A stretch of DNA of 29,305 nt from Parasitella parasitica (lineage: Eukaryota > Mucoromycota > Mucoromycetes > Mucorales > Mucoraceae), in the NCBI GenBank assembly GCA_025201805.1, contig MU619246.1:291932-321236 (forward strand), written 5' to 3'. Numbering within the stretch: position 1 is the stretch's first letter; each line of letters begins with the position of its first letter. The notes under the pieces are model-generated. The model saw nothing but the letters and a program-made list of their open reading frames with translations. It had not been told where the DNA came from and made no database searches. Positions 23,335 through 29,305 of this stretch are shown here, one piece after another. The translations under genes were made by a program, and so were the position numbers.

Positions 23335-24075
23335 TTATTCTCTTCTTAAGTTATCTAGTCTTGCTTGTAGAGCAGCATCATCAGTCGATAAGCCCTCAAA
23401 TTGAGCGACTCTCTCAGATGCACCAGGTATGGTAGGCTCAGATTGTTTGATTTCGGTAGGCACGGCAGCCAAATCTTGATTGATACTAATCCCGATTTCA
23501 TCCAAAACTTTATTCATGATTTCATCGCTCTCTTCTTCGTCTTCGTCTTCCTCGAAAGCATCGTCAATAGCATCTCCCATCATTTCGTCCTTCATATCCA
23601 TCATTTCACTCTCTTTCTCGAAATTCATCATGATACTTTGGATTTGAGGCAGATTCATTTGCCTGTTCATGGATCCCATTGCTTTTGTTGCACCTTTCAT
23701 GGCTTCAGCCATTTGCTGACTGGAACGCAGGGTCTGAATACGTAAACCAACTGCTTGCAGTTGAGTTTTCATCTGATAGAACTTTTGTACATTTCGGCGC
23801 GTGCGAACCAAATCTTTAGCCATCACTTTACACGCTCCCATTTGATTGTTTTTGGCAGATTTTTTGATATCCAAAATAAGCTTTTTTTCTTGCCTTTCAA
23901 GCTTTTCTCTCTCTCTATCAAGTTCGCGCTGGGCTTTAGTAATAGCCCTTTGGTGCTGTCGAAGTAACTCGGCTGGTGTTTTTTTCTTACCGAATAAAAA
24001 TTCCTTTTTATCATCAACAGCAGCTCAAAGTTAATATTACTTTAGTATGGTGCCTATATCTGAATGCCGTACCAT
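23335..24075 (-). CDS. VPS2: ESCRT-III subunit Vps2 / CHMP2
   Basis: Core ESCRT-III component that polymerises on endosomal membranes and recruits the AAA-ATPase Vps4 for membrane scission. Exon 2 (24003-23335) encodes FLFGKKKTPAELLRQHQRAI, then KAQRELDREREKLERQEKK, DLVRTRRNVQKF, MKGATKAMGSMNRQMNLPQI, an acidic stretch (FEEDEDEEESDE) and the C-terminal MIM1 helix ALQARLDNLRRE that binds Vps4. No start codon exists in frame in exon 2. ATG at 24075-24073 is directly followed by GTACGG, and splicing to the AAAAAG acceptor (24004) gives MEFLFGKKK, the expected N-terminus. The protein is 223 residues (CHMP2A has 222). The first coding exon is therefore just the ATG. Convergent with the HECT gene, with 49 bp between stop codons. 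Confidence 0.9.
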
Positions 24076-24288
24076 TTTATTTTACCAACGAAATGAAAGA
24101 GTAAGATGAGAGATACCTGATCACTGAGAAGATATCATGCTTTAAAACAGCGAACAAACGTTACACACATTTCAACAAACGAAGATACAGAACATCAAAC
24201 GAATATCTGCCAGAGAAACGCCCTGACCTTGATGCCGGTGATTAATAAATTCCAGTATATAATAATACCTTTAGTAAAATACATATAC

Positions 24289-24517
24289 TTAGTAGTTTTG
24301 AGCTAAACCCATTAAATCAGAATATTTAACGTGGTCAACATACAGTAAATCGAGAGCTGTTTCTGAATGGCAGTTATAAAAAATGTAACCCTCAACTATC
24401 ATGACATCGTACATCAAATTGTCCAAATTTACTGCATTTTTTACAATTCTTTTTGAACTAATATATCAATTCCAATAAATGCAACTTACCTGCTGCTGAT
24501 CCCGGCACAACCCTCAT
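24289..24517 (-). CDS. Candidate small spliced gene or 3' remnant (unrecognised)
   Basis: On the minus strand, ATG at 24517 opens MRVVPGSAA and reaches a GTAAGT donor at 24489. A CAG acceptor at 24432 restores the frame (phase 1) for 47 further codons, reading VNLDNLMYDVMIVEGYIFYN and ending SDLMGLAQNY before TAA at 24289. The 58-nt intron is typical of this window. The joined product is 56 residues. Upstream the same frame continues back through protein-like sequence (TSPALALTRSKRP) but meets a TGA near 24560, so the piece could be the tail of a longer, partly decayed gene. The function is unknown; it lies 213 bp from the Vps2 start, on the same strand. Confidence 0.4.
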
Positions 24518-25358
24518 AGTGGGTCTCTTGCTTCTAGTAAGCGCCAATGCTGGGGAGGTGCTTCAAGCAACTGGATCTTTTTTATCTGCTCCTGAGGTCG
24601 CTGGATGCTCTCTCAAAACTTTTTAACTGCATGTAGCGATAGGATCAGCTGTTTTAATTCCTTTCCAGTTTGTGGCAGTTCAATATATTAGGAAACGACA
24701 CCATAGTTCCCGCACAAATAGTTTTCACATTTCAATTTCAATATAAATTATAAATGTTATTTGAGAACCAGTATATAGTAAGTGCGCATAAGTTCATCAT
24801 AGCTTTAAAGTGTACGGTAGATAATATGTAGAGTACCCACCAAAACACTCACTAAATAGATATAGGAATAAAAAATTGTGCTATTTGTTGTGCCAGTGTA
24901 AAGGGCGCAGCGAATTGTGTAAATGTTATATGAAAGAAGTAATAAAGACTTTTTTTTGATGAAAAGCAGATACAAAACTGAAGGCTTTTATTGACATAAG
25001 ATATGATCTCTATTTATGCTAAAATATATCCTAACTAATATTTACCCACATAACATCTTATGTATGATAGGAAGTGCCAAACGTTATTAAATCACAGCAT
25101 TTCCAGGAGAGACCTATTCCTCTATTTTACATTAACGAGAAGATTCTTCCAGACACATCCCGCGATCTGATCTTGATGTAATCTTTGAATAAGCCTAGAA
25201 GTATGCAAGAGGTTCAATTACAATTTGTAGCTTATTCCTTATTTGTAAAAGAATTATCAACAATTAAATTATGATCTATCCATTATTATTATTAAGTTAG
25301 ATACACGACATTTGTAGCCTTTATATGCATACAACAATATGGTTTTTCAACAAAGCAA

Positions 25359-25517
25359 ATGATCCGGCGATTTTTGAAAGTGAAGGCAGCTTATAACGTT
25401 GCGGTTATGCAAGAAAAGGACACGAAACAATTTTTCATCGAAGAAGAAGATGTAAAATTTTTGCAAGCTCTTGATGAGCTTTTATTATTTTTTATTTTGT
25501 TTGTTTATATTGTATAA
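25359..25517 (+). CDS. Short hypothetical ORF, 52 residues, possibly a fragment
   Basis: ATG at 25359 runs to TAA at 25515-25517. The product has a basic N-terminal half (MIRRFLKVKAAYN), a middle rich in acidic and polar residues (QEKDTKQFFIEEEDVKFLQALDE) and a hydrophobic end that may just be AT-rich sequence. The frame stays open upstream to about 25300 with helix-turn-helix-like wording (YGFSTKQMIRRFLKVKA), reminiscent of transposase N-terminal DNA-binding regions. That resemblance is an impression, not a match. Confidence 0.3.
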   Translation: MIRRFLKVKAAYNVAVMQEKDTKQFFIEEEDVKFLQALDELLLFFILFVYIV

Positions 25518-25607
25518 AGTTTCAATTGTTTGTGGTGTTTTAAAGTTTGTTGATGCACCTGTATCATTTTGATCAGATACAGTGTACCGTGATCACCAAG
25601 ATCAATG

Positions 25608-25868
25608 CGAGACTTACCAAGAATTGTTCGAGTTATCTAGAGATATATGCGAGACGTTTCGAGATTTATTCGAGATATGCAAATTACGAGACAGATGCCG
25701 AGATTCATCGAGATCGTACCGAAATTCATCGAGACTTCACCGAGACTTATCGAGCCAAGCCCCACCTCCAAGCGAGCCTGATCGAGACGTCTCGAATCTC
25801 GACTCGATAAAATCTCGGCTCAATGTAATCTCGACTCGGTTGAGTCTCGCTCGAATAATCTCGACTCG
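25608..25868. repeat. Helically phased CGAG array facing a CTCG array
   Basis: Left half: CGAG starts at 25608, 25629, 25650, 25660, 25671, 25687, 25699, 25709, (CGAA 25720), 25730, 25741, 25751, 25773 and 25783. Most spacings are 10, 11, 21 or 22 bases; a 21-base unit is visible at 25699-25740. Right half: CTCG at 25791, 25798, 25803, 25814, 25830, 25835, 25846, 25850, 25860 and 25865, with AATCTCGACTCG recurring at 25796, 25828 and 25858. The switch of orientation falls on a 14-base perfect palindrome (TCGAGACGTCTCGA, 25782-25795). Two frames (25547-25810 and 25582-25896) stay open across it because of the 21-base period; I do not call them genes. Confidence 0.85.
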
Positions 25869-27733
25869 ACTTGGCTTGATGCCATACCTAGTTTGATCTA
25901 GCGTCTTGTAGTGTAGGGGGTCTTGTCAGACAAGTGCCAAGCCTGATTTCTCTGTGTCTAGTTGCGCAGCAGAACATTTAGTCATACTTGTGCTATTTTT
26001 TCCATAAACTTGAATTGTTCAAAAGTGTGCTTGTCTTTGCAAAGCCAGGGATATAGATTTGAAGTGCTTGATTTTTTTATTTTGTTTTTTTTGGTCTACG
26101 CAAACTTCAGTGTGTTATTGTCAGAAAAAAGATGAAAACTGTAAAAAACAAAACAATGTTTAGCAATCTCAAACACAAAAACGAGCAATGCAAAGTAATG
26201 CATTGGACTATAAGGCACCTTTTGATTATATTGCATAGGTTAGAGCAAGTTTTTGTACTTTTTAGTTTGACATCAGATAAAGGTAAAAGTATTTTTCAAA
26301 ATTGGAGCGTGAGATCGTCAGGCCAGTTGCAAACATGCAATTACTACCATTAGAAAGCCAAGAGGCACACCATTTAATTAAAGTAAATTTTAATTGTTTT
26401 TCTCTTGAATTGAGTAAGCTATGGCTTCTCAAAGCTAATGCTTTTTTCAAAAAAACTACCATTTTTCTTTGATAGCGGAGATTAAATGCGTCCAAAACCA
26501 GGAAGAAAACATTCTTTCAAAAACTCCATTTGGACAATTAGAAAACAAAATTACTTCTTTCAGGCAAAATATCATCTTCAGATACTATGCATACCACGGC
26601 TGTCAGTCTATGATAATAGCTGTATTTTTGGGCGCTCTACACGATGGTCTTATTTTCATAATCCCCGTATGCTTGTGGAAGGAAATCTGCCTAAAAACTT
26701 CAAAAACAGATTAAGAGAGAAAAGTCAATATTTTGCTTAATCAGAGCGCATTTCCAATCTTTCAGATCAAGGAATGGTCTTTTACGATCATTTTCCTCCA
26801 ATATATGCTATAGTAAAAAGTTGCATTTTTGGGGTCAAAATTGAGGATAATGCATAATCGTTGATTTTGTATGCGTGGATACAAGGAAAAAATTGAAAAA
26901 ATCCGTCATTTTGCATCGAAAAAAAAATCATGCTCAAACTGCACCAAAATTATATATAATATAGTTTTTCCCAATGGATACTATTTCTGGCGTTTTCAGG
27001 GCACTTTTGATTATGAAAATCAATCAAAAAATGGCACACGAAGCTAAAGTTTTTGCTTGTAAGCTGTAAAAAATATCTATCTGGAGATGAATTCAATTCT
27101 AGTACTTGACACAACTCTATAAAGTACATTTTATTCATAGTAATATTATCAAGTAGGTGTGGCCCATCGAGTTGGGAACAGAAGAGCATAATAAATGAAT
27201 ACTTTGTCACAATAACCCCTTGTTATTTGTGAATAATTCATAAGTTGCTGATTGCTAGTGACAGGGAAGCCCTATTACCATTGTTGTTTATAATAATGCT
27301 TATTTAATGCTAAACATGTAAAATAGAAAGTAAAATAGAGGTTAGGATCGAGGTTGAGGGTAATTTTACTAACAAAAGTTAAGCTTTATAATAAGCTTCT
27401 GGTAGATTCCAGGTTCCAGGCACTGTACTATAGAGTATCAAATTCTGAATAGGGGATAACTCGCTATACCAAACATATTTTTGCACACCAACCCGTCCGT
27501 TATAACTAGTCCCAACTTTATATTCTTTGCTTGATATTGGATATGATAAGTTAACTCAACAGATGTAACATAAAATGATAATGCGAAGTTATAACAATAG
27601 AGATTTTCATTTGCTTGAATATGCTATGATTTTTGAAAAGTTTAATCTTAAATTCAGGGATAAACCCGCCATTGTGTAAATACATAATTAGACGGATACG
27701 TACAAATTAATGCCCTACTAAAAATATATGCGC

Positions 27734-27773
27734 TTTGATAGTTTGATAGTTTGACACTTTGATACTTTGATGG
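27734..27773. repeat. 8-bp tandem repeat, five units
   Basis: Five consecutive 8-base units of the form TTTGATAG, TTTGATAG, TTTGACAC, TTTGATAC, TTTGATGG. A small minisatellite with no gene nearby. Confidence 0.8.
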
Positions 27774-28126
27774 TTTTGCAATTTAGTTTAAACACCTTTG
27801 CAGACCTATAGACTTGTCTAAATATTTGAGCTTATTTAGATGTCTATTGTCTAACGAATATATCCGAAATAATTTAACATTTAAATGTTACGAAATCCAA
27901 ACAATTTTGTATTGTGGCCCGTTGGTGATTGTTCAGTTTCAGGTTCTGCAGTACATGTCGATAGTGTTGGTAAAGAATTTTCATTATATTGAAAAATAGG
28001 GTAATAACAAGCCCAAATAGTTATTCATTTGAAAATATCTATCGCTCCTGCACAATAGCTATTTGATCATAAATAAAAAATTAGGGTCGCAATTTTGCAT
28101 ATCATTATAAGATGTTCTCTATTAGG

Positions 28127-28175
28127 CTTTTTAACATATTAACATATCATTAACATATGTTTATTTAACATACAT
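28127..28175. repeat. TTAACATA short repeats
   Basis: The string TTAACATA recurs four times within about 45 bases with irregular spacing. AT-rich low-complexity sequence of unknown role. Confidence 0.6.
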
Positions 28176-28442
28176 GATTTCGCATTCAAAAAAATGAATA
28201 TCAATAGTTTTTGGTTGAAAAAGAAGAAAGTCTAAACTAAAAATGATGATGATTTAAAACATAGCTAATTGATCAGTAAAATACAGTGGGGGAATGCAGC
28301 CAGAAAATAGCTCTAGAAAATTGCCATGGTTGGGTTGAACATAGCAGTATCTTCACAAACACTGTGACATTTATCAATGACTTGAAAAAGACTGTAAACT
28401 GACTTGACTTTTACCTCTCTTCTCTGACTTCAATTTCATAGC

Positions 28443-29305
28443 ATGAACTGTCATTGCAACACCTGTAACCTTAGTTTTGGAAGCAATAAAAGCTTAGTTA
28501 ATCACAGGTACAATGCTCACATTGACTTGGTGACAGTGACCCTAGGTGATGGTAAGTGAAGAGCTTTTTATTTTTCACGTAACCTTTTCATTGAAAAAAA
28601 AAAAAAAAAAAATAGAGACAGTTTCGATTAGCAGAGTTGATGGAAAGTTTACTTGTCCCAAATGCTCCAGGAAACTTATTTGCCCCACTACACTGAAACG
28701 CCACCTTGGCAAGATGCACGATGGACAATACACGACTTCTTCCATAAGAAAAGAACGATTGTATTCTGAAATGGATAATAACGACAGCAACACTGTCAAT
28801 GCTGGTGATAATAACAACAGCAACGATAATTCCCAGTCTATAATCTTAAGCCAACATCAGATGCAAGCCTCTCACTTGAACATTGATGAATGCGGTTCAA
28901 GCTCTTCATCAAAAACAAAATCATTTGTGTGTGACAAGAACACTTCAATATTGTTGGCATCGAGCGCTCTATCACTCCCGAATTCTGAGCAAGAAAAGCG
29001 CATCATGTTGGCCAACATTGGAAATTGGGAAGCAATTATGTTGTCGTCACTAAACGTGAAAACTTATCATCTCCTCACCTCTCTAGAAAACATACAAGAC
29101 GTTCTAGTAGATCAGCCTGTTGGGCAGTGGACGCTTCCAACAATGAATAAAAGTACAACAGGGGAAGGCACAGCTATAAATAGAAATCACTTGCTCCAGC
29201 ATTTCATGTCCACCAGCCCTTTCTACAAATGCATATCGAGTCATGAATATGTCGAACTTTCAAAAACAGTATGTGAAAGTATCAACAGAGACTGGCTGGT
29301 TTTCC
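28443..29305 (+). CDS. C2H2 zinc-finger protein, 5' part (runs off the window)
   Basis: Exon 1 (28443-28551) starts with ATG after a pyrimidine-rich leader and encodes a complete finger C5/C8/H21/H26 (CNTCNLSFGSNKSLVNH). Donor GTAAGT at 28552; acceptor GACAG ends at 28621, in matching phase. Exon 2 (28622 to beyond 29305) opens with a second finger C48/C51/H64/H69 (CPKCSRKLICPTTLKRH), followed by an Asn/Ser-rich linker and about 130 further residues of ordinary composition (ANIGNWEAIMLSSLNV, FYKCISSHEYVELSKTVCES). Both fingers are C-x2-C-x12-H-x4-H. The intron carries a run of 19 A just before the acceptor. The protein is open to the window end; the part after the fingers was not recognised. 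Likely nuclear and nucleic-acid-binding. Confidence 0.75.

Larger units (their letters stand above)
24076..28442. other. Gene-poor region with fragments and repeats
   Basis: No confident gene of normal size. It holds a candidate small spliced gene (24289-24517), a 52-codon ORF (25359-25517), a phased CGAG/CTCG array, short tandem repeats, and coding-like but unassignable frames at 25071-25181 plus, 26469-26740 plus and 26950-27210 minus. From 27240 to 28440 I see only AT-rich sequence apart from the tandem repeats listed. Confidence 0.5.

Noticed and set aside
23401-23745. Plus-strand frame across VPS2
   Set aside because: Antisense shadow of Vps2.
23823-24017. Minus-strand frame beginning MMIKRNFYS
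   Set aside because: A shifted frame over the Vps2 N-terminus; the correct frame gives FLFGKKKTPAELL.
25608-25868. CRISPR-like array
   Set aside because: The repeated motif is only 4-5 bases with 5-17 base spacing, inverts halfway, and the genome is eukaryotic.
25547-25896. Two overlapping plus-strand frames with repeating Arg/Asp/Ser or Glu/Ile/His peptides
   Set aside because: They stay open only because the DNA repeat has a 21-base period; no independent evidence for coding.
26469-26740. Two overlapping open frames of about 80 codons, briefly considered a Tc1-type transposase fragment
   Set aside because: No DDE motif, terminal inverted repeats or convincing family wording could be seen.
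28575-28823. Minus-strand 82-codon frame
   Set aside because: Antisense to the second finger and Asn-rich linker of the C2H2 gene.
1-29305. tRNA, rRNA or telomeric repeats
   Set aside because: No T-loop GGTTCGAATC-type box with a matching cloverleaf, no rRNA-like sequence and no telomere array was found by eye.

Overview
The window looks like nuclear DNA of an early-diverging fungus, most likely Mucoromycota (Mucorales-like). It is AT-rich, with homopolymer A/T runs. Genes have short introns of about 45-110 nt with GTAAGT-type donors and TACTAAC/CTAAC-like branch sites. The gene repertoire includes a dynein light intermediate chain and a UBE3B-type HECT ligase. This is inferred from gene content and intron style only; no rRNA, tRNA or organelle gene is present to confirm it.

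Layout: (1) 33-1203, minus: cytoplasmic dynein light intermediate chain, cut by the left edge. (2) 1204-4086: long gene-poor upstream region with decayed coding-like fragments. (3) 4087-5947, plus: APSES (StuA-like) transcription factor. (4) 7458-9086, plus: three-finger C2H2 factor with a C-terminal coiled coil. (5) 9087-12382: gene-poor, with a scrambled diverged repeat and one unrecognised ORF. (6) 12383-24075: a compact housekeeping block of NOSIP (minus), CWF19L2 (plus), Neo1/ATP9 P4-ATPase (minus), UBE3B-like HECT ligase (plus) and ESCRT-III Vps2 (minus). The genes alternate in orientation, so two short shared promoters (131 and 138 bp) alternate with two very short convergent junctions (59 and 49 bp). 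(7) 24076-28442: gene-poor, with a candidate small spliced gene, a short ORF and a striking helically phased CGAG/CTCG array. (8) 28443 to the right edge, plus: 5' part of a new two-finger C2H2 protein, recovered by joining two exons.

Functionally, NOSIP and CWF19L2 are both late-stage spliceosome-associated proteins and share one promoter region. Neo1, UBE3B and Vps2 concern membrane traffic, ubiquitin and endosomal sorting. Exon structures were derived by hand from splice signals, reading-frame phase and family homology. All multi-exon models given as CDS are phase-consistent, but none is backed by RNA data. The most unusual non-genic signal is the array at 25608-25868.
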